From Bradyrhizobium sp. 170 (lineage in GTDB: Bacteria; Pseudomonadota; Alphaproteobacteria; Rhizobiales; Xanthobacteraceae): 64,000 bases of DNA. Below, one piece after another: positions 35,530 through 42,753 of this stretch. The notes under the pieces are model-generated. The model did not search any database and was not told where the DNA came from. It saw only the letters and a program-made list of their open reading frames with translations. Within the stretch, counting starts at the first letter, position 1, and each line of letters starts with the position of its first letter. The stretch is from assembly GCF_023101085.1 (NCBI RefSeq), contig NZ_CP064703.1, positions 1,922,001-1,986,000 of the forward strand. Reading direction: 5' to 3'. A program made the position numbers and the translations under genes.

Positions 35530-35795
35530 CTTCGGCTGCCGTGGACGTGTGGGCTTACTCGTCCAAATGGTAGAAGCGACCCCGTGCCGGGGTTAGGACA
35601 CTTTGTGCGAATGCTTGGACTTTTCGGCAACCGCGCGCTGGGGGCTCGCAGAAGGGCACCGCACTTGTCACCGCCGAAGGCGGCGAATGGATCGGCGCAG
35701 CTATCCAGATGCCGATGTCACGTAAGAAAGTACAAGAAATTCGGAAATGCGTCCTAACGCGTTGCGCTCTGTTCGCCAATACTTTCGCTCAATCG
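35530..35795 (-). repeat. upstream repeat of the MaoC/hydratase cassette, copy C
   Basis: It matches 10600-10885 over most of its length and 29905-30110 in part. It lies just upstream of the MaoC-like start and probably includes the old promoter. Confidence 0.7.
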
Positions 35796-35905
35796 AAGTC
35801 TATCGTCGTGTATCAAAAAAGCACGGAGGGGGAGCGGCAGCATGAAACATTTGGCGTGAACTTCGGGTCCATCCTGAGGTCAAGGCACCGGCGGACCGTC
35901 TGCCC

Positions 35906-36362
35906 ATGATCACACATGGCGCGGTGCGGGACATTACCGACCTCGCGATGATCGGACTGGGCATCGTCTTCGTCCTCTACGGCGGCGAAATGCTCTCGCT
36001 AATTGGGACGGAGACTGCGTGGTCACTGCCGATCTCGATGGTCTACCCGAATCTTGCCGTTCCGGTCGGCGGTGCACTTTGCATGCGCTGGTGCGGATGG
36101 TCGTGTCGCGCCTCTCGCCTGGTACGGTGGAGACACCCGTCGGCGCGTCGGGATATCGAACCACATCTAACAGTTGGGGGGCGCGATCGTGTGGGGTCTT
36201 CGTGTTGGCTGCGTCCTTCTTGGGCTCCGTGCGCCGGTTGCGATCTGCATTGGAATTGCGAGAGCGCGTGCCGTCGCGCCGACCGGCGCACCGCTGCTGG
36301 TCATTCCACAGCAGCTCTTTGCCAACTTGTATAATGTCGGCCTGCTGACGATTCCGTTTTTC
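35906..36362 (+). pseudogene. TRAP transporter DctQ/DctM relics
   Basis: The first part encodes the membrane-spanning end of a DctQ small permease (IGLGIVFVLYGGEMLSLIG, ISMVYPNLAVPVGGALCM). A frame change is followed by DctM-like pieces (LRAPVAICIGIA, LFANLYNVGLLTIPFFM). Both proteins are truncated, with more than 300 residues of DctM missing. Confidence 0.7.
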
Positions 36363-36881
36363 ATGGACGCCGATCGCTACGAACTTAGCGGCCGCACCGA
36401 CATCGCTCGCGGCAAGCGGATTGTCTGCGGTGGTGGCGGATTGCGGCTCTTTGCGATCCGACTTCTGATTTTCGGACTTGGGCTGACGCTGACGCCCGGG
36501 TTCGCCGCGGCAGGCGACGGGCTGAAGGTGACGAATGCTCGGGTTTCCGCATCCGATCAGATCGGTATCGATCTGCCGCTTTTGATGACAATCAAAAACG
36601 ACGCAGCCGAAGCTGACGCCATTTTGCGCGTCCGCTGTCCATTCGCAAATTTTTCGGAAAAGCACACTGTCGATCGCGGCGAGGGCGCTCCCGCCATGCG
36701 TGCGATCAGGTCCATTCCGATTCCGGAGAACGAGACGCTCGAGCTCAGGCGGGATGGATACCATGTTATGCTGCTCCAGACGCGGCAGAAACTTATCGAC
36801 GGCGAGACGTTCACATGCGCCGTCGTTTTCCAGAAAGCCGGAACAAAAGAAACGGAGGTGCAGGTTTCACGAACGCCCTGA
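36363..36881 (+). CDS. PCu(A)C-type periplasmic copper chaperone
   Basis: A hydrophobic segment (LLIFGLGLTLTPGFAAA) acts as signal peptide, followed by a PCuAC domain. The copper motif H-x10-M-x21-H-x-M is exact: His in EKHTVD, Met in APAMRA, and the YHVML pair. It would deliver Cu(I) to periplasmic oxidases. The ORF is open from 36174 and reads through DctM debris. ATG 36363 still encodes DctM-like residues, and TTG 36441 is another candidate, so the true start is uncertain. It lies upstream of a methanol-dehydrogenase-type stub. Confidence 0.8.
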   Translation: MDADRYELSGRTDIARGKRIVCGGGGLRLFAIRLLIFGLGLTLTPGFAAAGDGLKVTNARVSASDQIGIDLPLLMTIKNDAAEADAILRVRCPFANFSEKHTVDRGEGAPAMRAIRSIPIPENETLELRRDGYHVMLLQTRQKLIDGETFTCAVVFQKAGTKETEVQVSRTP

Positions 36882-36990
36882 TCTCAGACAGTGGACCGGT
36901 GAGCCCGCTGGATAAGGCTTCTCAGCCGAACGCACGGACGCTTGCCGGACATTCGATCAACCATAACCATACCAAAGGAGGGCACTACTC

Positions 36991-37362
36991 ATGGAGCGAT
37001 TGTCAGATCGCGTAAGAATATCGACGCGAGCGCGGCTGCTTGCGGTTGCAATCGCCGCGGGAGGCATGATGGCTGCAGCGCAGGTCTGTGCCGCGGATGA
37101 GGTCACTCAGGAACGGCTGCTCAATGTCGACAAGGAGCCGCGCAATTGGCTTCATCATCATCAGAACTATTCGGCTCACCGGTTCTCTACTCTAAAGGAG
37201 ATCAACCGCGATAACGTGAATGTTTTCATCCGCGAGACATGCAGAAAGTCACTGCCCGACCGGTTGCTCACCGTCGAGCGCAACTTGTTCAGGCGAGCCG
37301 GCCGAGACGTGAGGGACTTCGTTGATCGGACGTATGTTCGGATTACCCGGGAGATGCAATAG
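36991..37362 (+). pseudogene. N-terminal stub of a PQQ-dependent alcohol dehydrogenase
   Basis: A good ribosome binding site (AAAGGAGGG) and signal peptide (cleaved near AAAQVCAA) lead into VTQERLLNVDKEP, NWLHHHQNYSAHRFSTLKEI and NRDNV, the N-terminus of methanol/ethanol dehydrogenases. Similarity stops about 80 codons in, at about 37230. Roughly 500 residues, including the PQQ and metal sites, are missing, so no enzyme can be made. Confidence 0.8.
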
Positions 37363-37496
37363 GGCTCCTCTGCCGAGCCGGTACATTGTGGTTTCCACTT
37401 CTTCAACTTGCGTCATCGGCTTGGAGAGTTGCCGAGGATGCAAGAGGGCGTGTGCTCGATGCGCAGGCCAAGCTCAGCCTCTCCAGGAAAAAAGAG

Positions 37497-37592
37497 ATGA
37501 GGTGGAACGCGCCGAAGATCGTAGAACTGCCGGTCGGCATGGAAATCAACATGTACGCCTGTGCCAGCCGCAGTCGGTATCCCGGAGTGTAG
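37497..37592 (+). CDS. pqqA: PqqA, precursor peptide of PQQ
   Basis: A 31-codon ORF with AGGAAAAAAG upstream encodes MRWNAPKIVELPVGMEINMY and an 11-residue tail. Glu16 and Tyr20, the two residues that are crosslinked to form pyrroloquinoline quinone, are in their exact places. The usual short basic C-terminus is replaced by SRSRYPGV, so the end may be decayed. No pqqB, C, D or E lies in the window, making it an orphan here; a functional gene set may be elsewhere in the genome. Confidence 0.85.
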   Translation: MRWNAPKIVELPVGMEINMYACASRSRYPGV

Positions 37593-37764
37593 GCTTCGTT
37601 TGAGGTATTTCGCCTGTTGCCTGATCGGCCCGGTGCAGGTCAGCTGCGGGCGGCTGCCGTAACTTTGCGAGTTGGAGCAGCTTTGCGATGCTGCCACTCG
37701 TTTTCACCGGAATCTAGTCAAGTTCAATCGCCTCGAATTCGCCCCGTAAGGAGGTTTTTGGCAA

Positions 37765-38259
37765 ATGGCAAAGTTAAACATCAACGGCAGAGATCTCTCC
37801 GTGGATGCGGCACACGATACGCCGCTGCTCTGGGTCATCCGCGAGCAATTACAGATGACCGGTACGAAGTTCGGCTGCGGCGCAGGTCTCTGCGGCGCCT
37901 GCACGGTTCACGTCAATGGCGAAGCCGTCCGTTCCTGCCAGACCATGGTCAGCGACGCCGTCCGGAAAAAGATCACCACCATCGAGGGGCTTTCCGCCAA
38001 GGGCGATCATCCCTTGCAGAAGGCCTGGATCGCCGAGCAGGTGCCGCAATGCGGCTACTGCCAGTCCGGCCAGATCATGCAGGCGGCCGCGCTGCTTTCC
38101 AAGAATTCGAATCCGACCAAGGATGAAGTAGTCGCGCATATGGACGGCAATCTGTGTCGCTGCATGACCTATTCGCGCATTCAGAAGGCGATCATGCGCG
38201 CCGCGTCCGAATGCGTACCGCCTCCAACGCCGGCACCGAGCGGAGGGCCACATGAATAA
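37765..38259 (+). CDS. [2Fe-2S] small subunit of an isoquinoline 1-oxidoreductase-type enzyme
   Basis: A 164-residue xanthine-oxidase-family iron-sulphur subunit. The plant-type cluster motif is [15 protein letters not shown], and the second cluster uses [10 protein letters not shown] and [18 protein letters not shown] lies 13 bases before the ATG. It is complete and overlaps the large-subunit gene by 8 bases, but that partner is truncated, so the enzyme is probably not assembled. Confidence 0.88.
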   Translation: MAKLNINGRDLSVDAAHDTPLLWVIREQLQMTGTKFGCGAGLCGACTVHVNGEAVRSCQTMVSDAVRKKITTIEGLSAKGDHPLQKAWIAEQVPQCGYCQSGQIMQAAALLSKNSNPTKDEVVAHMDGNLCRCMTYSRIQKAIMRAASECVPPPTPAPSGGPHE

Positions 38260-39187
38260 GCACATCAAAGTCACCGATAGCGCGCCGGCCGATCTCAGCC
38301 GCCGCTCGTTCCTGGTCGGCTCGGCAGCCACCGGTGTCGTGCTCGGCTATGCGGCGGTCCCCGGCATTGATCAGGCGCTCGCGGCGCCATTCAACTTCGA
38401 ACCTTCGGTCTGGTACTCGATCGCGCCCGACGGCCTCGTCACCGTCACCTGCGGCAAGGCCGACATGGGCCAGCATATTACATCCACGATGGCGCAGATC
38501 GTCGCCGAAGAACTCGGCGCGAACTGGAAGGACATGCGAGTGCAACTCGCGTCCAACGATCCGAAGTTCAACGACCCCGTGCTGGGCGCGCGCGATTTTA
38601 CGTACCGCAACTGGATGGATGCCGTGCGCAACGGCGATACGTTCATCACAGTCGGGCCGCTCGTGGATATGACGGTGGAAGGACGCCGTCCAGGGAGCAA
38701 GATCGCGCTTCCTGTTTCAGGCGGAACCGTCGCCGTCAACTGGCGGATAGAATCGGTCAGCGTCCGGCCAACGCGAGTCGAGTTGATTCGCAATGGCACC
38801 GCAGTCGACGAAGTGCGATGCAGTCACCTGTCATGCAACGGCCATTTCCCCCTACGCGTCACCGAGTCTTGCTGGGTCGCGATCCGTGTTCGAGGCAGTG
38901 TCGCCGGGCGCGAGGCCGACATCGCGGCCCACACCAGTGCAGTGTATGTCGGAGTCGGGGAAAAACCCATCTTTGCGATCGCAGACGCGATGTCGGTCCT
39001 CGCGCAGATCGAGGGATCGATCGCCTACGTTGATACGCTGGCCCCCCGGGCCGATGAAGCGCGGCACGCGCGGCTGCGGGCTACTCTGGAGCTTGCACAT
39101 CATCGCCTGCATCACAGGCTTCACGAACTCGGCGCCAGCCACGAGCATGTGCCAATCCATTCGGTTCATGTTGAACGCGAGCATTGA
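38252..39187 (+). pseudogene. chimera: molybdenum large-subunit N-terminus joined to a CehA/McbA-type C-terminus
   Basis: Residues 1 to about 114 match the start of the isoquinoline 1-oxidoreductase beta subunit: a Tat signal (SRRSFLVGS), SIAPDGLVTVTCGKADMGQH and AEELGANWKDMRVQLASND. From about residue 118 (RNWMDAVRNGDTFITVGPL) to the end, the sequence resembles the C-terminus of CehA/McbA-type metallohydrolases. The junction is near 38595-38605. The 311-residue ORF is open, but neither parent keeps its active site. A new function cannot be ruled out. Confidence 0.7.
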
Positions 39188-39671
39188 TGAGCGAAAACCT
39201 AGGAAAAGGAATCTGTTGTCCGTTTCCGCTTGTCTGTGTTGGCAGCGTCGCGTGGGCGCACCCGGACCATGGCACGTCCGGCTATGTCCACTGGCATTTC
39301 CAGCGACGTGCGCTCGGACAGATGGTAAGATCCTAGGTGCCCCGCAGTGAGATAACCATCGATCAGCGCCCTTGCAGTATTCGCCCGAGCTGGTTCAGAT
39401 TGTCTGAAAAATTCCCCATCGGGTAGGGGTGTCACGTTTCATCATGTTGTGCGGCGCAGCGCGGTTGGTCTGCGGTTATTAGGTTTCAAGTGACCTTCAC
39501 CAGTCAGCCGGTCTAGCACGCCTCATCCTCCAGATTTGACCAAGGTCAGCCGGTGGCTTACACCTCCGTCTAGCCGGCGGTAGGAGGGAATCGCCTATTT
39601 TTTGATCAAGGATTTCTAATGGCAACTTTTACGATGCATATGCGCATCGCTTCTGACCACGGTAAATTTTA
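39188..39671. other. intergenic stretch with weak protein relics
   Basis: On the - strand, 39199-39435 encodes ALIDGYLTAGHLGSYHL. This could derive from an ECF sigma factor C-terminus or, less well, from GH88. Neither is firm. The last 100 bases before 39672 are AT-richer and presumably hold the promoter of the papain-like gene. Confidence 0.35.
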
Positions 39672-41132
39672 ATGTATAAGTGGATTTCTTTGGCGACGAG
39701 CGCGGATCTCGCGCAGCTGTCCAATCACATCACCTCCGAGTACAACCCGGACCGGATCGCAAAGATTTTGAGCCAGGGGATCTCGGATGCGGTGAAGGGC
39801 GTCCTAATCGAGTACAACTACATCGATAAGGACTATCGCAGCACGTACTATAGTTTCTATTCGAAGAAGGGGCAGTATTATCGCAGCGACTGCGTCCGGC
39901 TGCATTTTTTTGACCAGACTGTGAAGTTAGATGACGCCAATGCTGCGCTAATTTGTCCCGATCGCGAGAAGCTCAAGTATCATTACTTCGGCTACATGGT
40001 ATTGCGGCCGACTGGCATTGCTACCATCGGCAGGACTGTGCTCTCTCCGGACATCCGCAAGGGCGCTGGACGTTTCATCATTACTGCTGATCATAAAGTG
40101 CATCTGCTCGGCTATAAGCTGGCAATACGCGGCTTTCCTTCCATGGATCAGCATGTCGATATTTCGGTTTGCGCACATGCTGCTTGTTGGTCCATCTTGC
40201 GTCACTATAGCGAGCGCTACAACGTTCATCGAGAATATTTGGTCCATGAGATCACGATGATGGCGCACGAGTTCAATCCGGGTGGTTTGGTGCCGTCTAA
40301 GGGCTTGCAGATCGCTCATGCCGAACGCGTGTTTCAAGAAGCGAACACTTTCCCTATCCATATCGCGCGCAACACCACGACAGGTACTCAGGACCATCCG
40401 TTCTATAGGCAACTGATTGCCTATATAGAATCGGGCTTCCCTCTGTTCGCCGCGATGCATTCGCGGCGCCATGCGGTTGCGCTCGTGGGCTATGAATGGC
40501 GTCAACCGGTGAAAGGTCACTGCGGTCTCCGGCATGCTTGGGACGAAGTCGAAACGCTTGCTGTTGTCGACGACAATCACCTGCCGTACTTGTCCATTCC
40601 GAAGTCGAGCGGAAGTGCCTATGCGGCGGAGGCGATTGACGCCTTTATCGTAGCGCTTCCTGAAAAGGTCTATTATCCAGCTGATGCCGTTGATCGGTTG
40701 GCTCCTGCCTTGTTCACGCTTGGTCGCGCGATCGGGCTCCCGCCCAAGGACGAGACCATTATCCGCTACTTCATCACCACCGGCTCGTCTTATCGCCGTT
40801 TTGCGCGAGAGCATGCATCCGAATTTGATCCGAAACTCCTGCAGTACATCATGACACTGCCGTACGCCCAGTTTATCTGGGTGGTCGAGTTTTCGACGGA
40901 GGAACAGTGGGCTAACGGAAGGGTTGAGGCGCGTGCGGTGATCGACGCCACGGCCAGCTTACGCGAGCAGATGCCCCTCTGGCTGTTCCACAGCCGCACC
41001 GATGCCTTGATTTTCGATCGGAAGCAGGTGGGCCAAATCGCTTCCGGCATGGGTGGCCTGAAACTTGCCAATGCCGGTCATGGAGGATTCTCGCGGATCG
41101 ATTGCAATTTGCGACCAACTCAGACGAAATAG
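39672..41132 (+). CDS. papain-like cysteine-protease-like protein of the ubiquitin-like island
   Basis: I recognise no named family for this 486-residue protein. A papain/C39-like catalytic pattern is visible: Q160, then C167 in VCAHAACWSILRHY, H267 in RRHAVALVGYEW, and D300/D301 in VVDDNHLP. These are in the order and spacing of such proteases. The N-terminal 150 residues and a 150-residue C-terminal part are of unknown fold. It lies upstream of a 63-residue gene and the ubiquitin-like operon. It may cleave conjugates or the ubiquitin-like protein, or be the effector. There is no signal peptide, so it is cytoplasmic. Confidence 0.75.
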   Translation: MYKWISLATSADLAQLSNHITSEYNPDRIAKILSQGISDAVKGVLIEYNYIDKDYRSTYYSFYSKKGQYYRSDCVRLHFFDQTVKLDDANAALICPDREKLKYHYFGYMVLRPTGIATIGRTVLSPDIRKGAGRFIITADHKVHLLGYKLAIRGFPSMDQHVDISVCAHAACWSILRHYSERYNVHREYLVHEITMMAHEFNPGGLVPSKGLQIAHAERVFQEANTFPIHIARNTTTGTQDHPFYRQLIAYIESGFPLFAAMHSRRHAVALVGYEWRQPVKGHCGLRHAWDEVETLAVVDDNHLPYLSIPKSSGSAYAAEAIDAFIVALPEKVYYPADAVDRLAPALFTLGRAIGLPPKDETIIRYFITTGSSYRRFAREHASEFDPKLLQYIMTLPYAQFIWVVEFSTEEQWANGRVEARAVIDATASLREQMPLWLFHSRTDALIFDRKQVGQIASGMGGLKLANAGHGGFSRIDCNLRPTQTK

Positions 41133-41181
41133 CGCTATCGACACGCGCCGAAGCGCATTCAAGACTTCAGGGAGATCACCG

Positions 41182-41373
41182 ATGGCTGACGATGCACAAG
41201 ACAAGACAAATGAAAGACCTGAAATGCTTCAAGGGCTTGCGCCGGTCGATGCCAAGCTTTTGCAGGAGTTCCTCAGTGAGATGAACGAGCACGTGATCCC
41301 CGACATCGTCAAAGCCGTGGAGGAGAGGCGTTTGCAGGCGGCTGAAAGCCGTCAATGGCAGCTAAAATGCTGA
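41182..41373 (+). CDS. small acidic protein of the ubiquitin-like island, 63 aa
   Basis: A short ORF with a good GGAGAT ribosome binding site 50 bases after the papain-like gene. The protein is charged and likely helical (LQGLAPVDAKLLQEFLSEMN, then a Glu/Arg-rich helix). I do not recognise it. Its spacing suggests co-transcription with the papain-like gene. It could be a partner or substrate. Confidence 0.6.
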   Translation: MADDAQDKTNERPEMLQGLAPVDAKLLQEFLSEMNEHVIPDIVKAVEERRLQAAESRQWQLKC

Positions 41374-41386
41374 GAGGTGCAGCGGC

Positions 41387-41773
41387 TTACTTGAGGGGCT
41401 TCTTCAGGCGCTCATAAGCCGCGCGTACGATTGCTTCCACCGCTTCTGCGGCCTCAGCGTCCAAGGCCGGATCAGCCCGCAAAAGGCTAGAAATTTGCAC
41501 CATGGGCTCTGGCTGGCTGGCGCGATAGGGCGCGTTGACAAAATCCGACGGATTAAGTCCGGCCCAGGCAGAAAGCGCGGCCAAACTGGCCGCGTCTGGA
41601 CGCCGGCCCTGCGCCATGCGCGTCAGGGTCGAAGCGCTAACGCCGGTTGCTTCTGACACCTCTTTCCAGGTGACGTCGCGAGTTTGAACCGTTGTTTCCA
41701 GCGCCCGGTAGAAGGCATCTCCGTCAAAGCCTTTGGTATCGTTAGCGTTTCTTGCGTTCTCAGAAATTGCCAT
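41387..41773 (-). CDS. XRE-type transcriptional regulator of the ubiquitin-like island
   Basis: A 128-residue protein with a helix-turn-helix at residues 35-56 (TWKEVSEATGVSASTLTRMA) and an acidic, Ala-rich C-terminal helix. It is divergent from the ubiquitin-like gene. Two identical palindromes ATTGC-N6-GCAAT lie in the 80-base gap, one across its own start codon, so it probably represses both itself and the operon. Confidence 0.85.
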   Translation of the reverse strand: MAISENARNANDTKGFDGDAFYRALETTVQTRDVTWKEVSEATGVSASTLTRMAQGRRPDAASLAALSAWAGLNPSDFVNAPYRASQPEPMVQISSLLRADPALDAEAAEAVEAIVRAAYERLKKPLK

Positions 41774-41781
41774 TTAGCAAT
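41766..41781. promoter_or_regulatory. palindromic operator 1 of the ubiquitin-like operon
   Basis: ATTGC-N6-GCAAT spans the start codon of the XRE gene. An identical arrangement lies 43 bases on, about four helical turns. Confidence 0.7.
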
Positions 41782-41808
41782 TGACTTTCTATTTCGGGTC
41801 CTCTATCT

Positions 41809-41824
41809 ATTGCTTGATAGCAAT
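41809..41824. promoter_or_regulatory. palindromic operator 2 of the ubiquitin-like operon
   Basis: Second ATTGC-N6-GCAAT palindrome, 30 bases upstream of the ubiquitin-like gene, in the position expected for a repressor site over its promoter. Confidence 0.7.
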
Positions 41825-41853
41825 TTGACTTCGGAATCGCAAGGGGAAAGCGT

Positions 41854-42354
41854 ATGACTACCGAACGCACGGATATCCTTGAGGCGGAAGGCCTCCGACA
41901 CGACCACTTGGTCACTGTGAAAGTGAATGAGCGCCCGCTAAAGCTGCTGGGCCCGCGTGAAACTGGCGAGCAGATCAAGATCGCTGCGATCGAGCAGGAC
42001 GTTGAGATCGGCAAGGACTACCTGCTGGACGAAGTCCTCCCCGATGGTACCCATCGTCACATCGAAGATCATGAGCCGGTAGAGCTTCGCGATCAAATGG
42101 TGTTCGTGGCGCACAAGCCTGAACACATCGTCATCATCACTGTCAACGAACAGCCGGTGAACCTCAAAGGCCACTCCGCCACCGGCACAGAGATCAAAGC
42201 CGCCGCCATTGCTCAAGGTGTAGCGATCCAGCCCAATTTCGTGCTGCAGGAAGAGCTGCCTAATGGCACCAGCCGTATCGTCGGCGACAATGACGTCGTT
42301 CATCTGCGCGAACATCTTCGGTTCACGGCGATCGCGCCAGACGACAACTCCTAG
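41854..42354 (+). CDS. tandem ubiquitin-like (multiubiquitin) protein
   Basis: A 166-residue protein with two beta-grasp repeats, about 19-87 and 91-160. Both have the pattern VTVNEQPVNL...G...A.TGxEIKxAAIxQGV...L...LPxGTxRxIxDxxxVxLRxxxxFxA. This matches the bacterial multiubiquitin family. The C-terminus is APDDNS, without the Gly-Gly tail needed for classical conjugation unless it is trimmed or conjugated differently. It heads an operon with the E2-like and JAB-E1 genes (12-base gap to E2). Confidence 0.88.
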   Translation: MTTERTDILEAEGLRHDHLVTVKVNERPLKLLGPRETGEQIKIAAIEQDVEIGKDYLLDEVLPDGTHRHIEDHEPVELRDQMVFVAHKPEHIVIITVNEQPVNLKGHSATGTEIKAAAIAQGVAIQPNFVLQEELPNGTSRIVGDNDVVHLREHLRFTAIAPDDNS

Positions 42355-42366
42355 GCAGAAATTGCC

Positions 42367-42753
42367 ATGAAAGTGGAAGTTTCTGCCGCCATCGAAGATT
42401 TGAAGAAGCAATTCCCCTCTGCCTCCGTCAACACGCGGGACGATGGGCAGGGCGGCGTCTATCTTACGGTCGAACCGGTCGCGCTTAGCGACCGGTTCGT
42501 TCCGAACAAGACCTGGGTGGGCTTCCACATCACCGCGCAATATCCCTATGCCGATATCTATCCCATGTTCATCGGTGGGGAGGTCCGGCGCGCCGACGGT
42601 CAGGGCTTTACGCCGCCGGTCACTGCAGGACATGCGTTTGAAGGAAGGCCGGCTCTGCAAATTTCCCGCCGCAACAGCACGGCCCAGAACGGTAAGCAAA
42701 AAGTTTGTGCCAAGGTTCTCAAGGTTCTGGATTTTTTGGAAAGATCGTCGTGA
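42367..42753 (+). CDS. E2-like ubiquitin-conjugating-fold protein
   Basis: A 128-residue protein matching the prokaryotic E2-like family that accompanies multiubiquitin proteins: a beta-rich core WVGFHITAQYPYADIYPMFI then VTAGHAFEGRPALQISRRN and a C-terminal helix. The only Cys is C114 (QKVCAKVLK), far along the C-terminal helix and not in the usual E2 active-site loop. Its stop codon shares a base with the JAB-E1 start (TGATG), so translation is coupled. It may be a non-catalytic adaptor or use another residue. Confidence 0.8.
   Translation: MKVEVSAAIEDLKKQFPSASVNTRDDGQGGVYLTVEPVALSDRFVPNKTWVGFHITAQYPYADIYPMFIGGEVRRADGQGFTPPVTAGHAFEGRPALQISRRNSTAQNGKQKVCAKVLKVLDFLERSS

Noticed and set aside
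35934..36764. 276-codon ORF on the - strand
   Set aside because: It is antisense to the TRAP relics and the copper chaperone, whose motifs are exact on the + strand.
39199..39435. possible ECF sigma or GH88 fragment on the - strand
   Set aside because: A run such as ALIDGYLTAGHLGSYHL fits either family only weakly, so I do not assign it.
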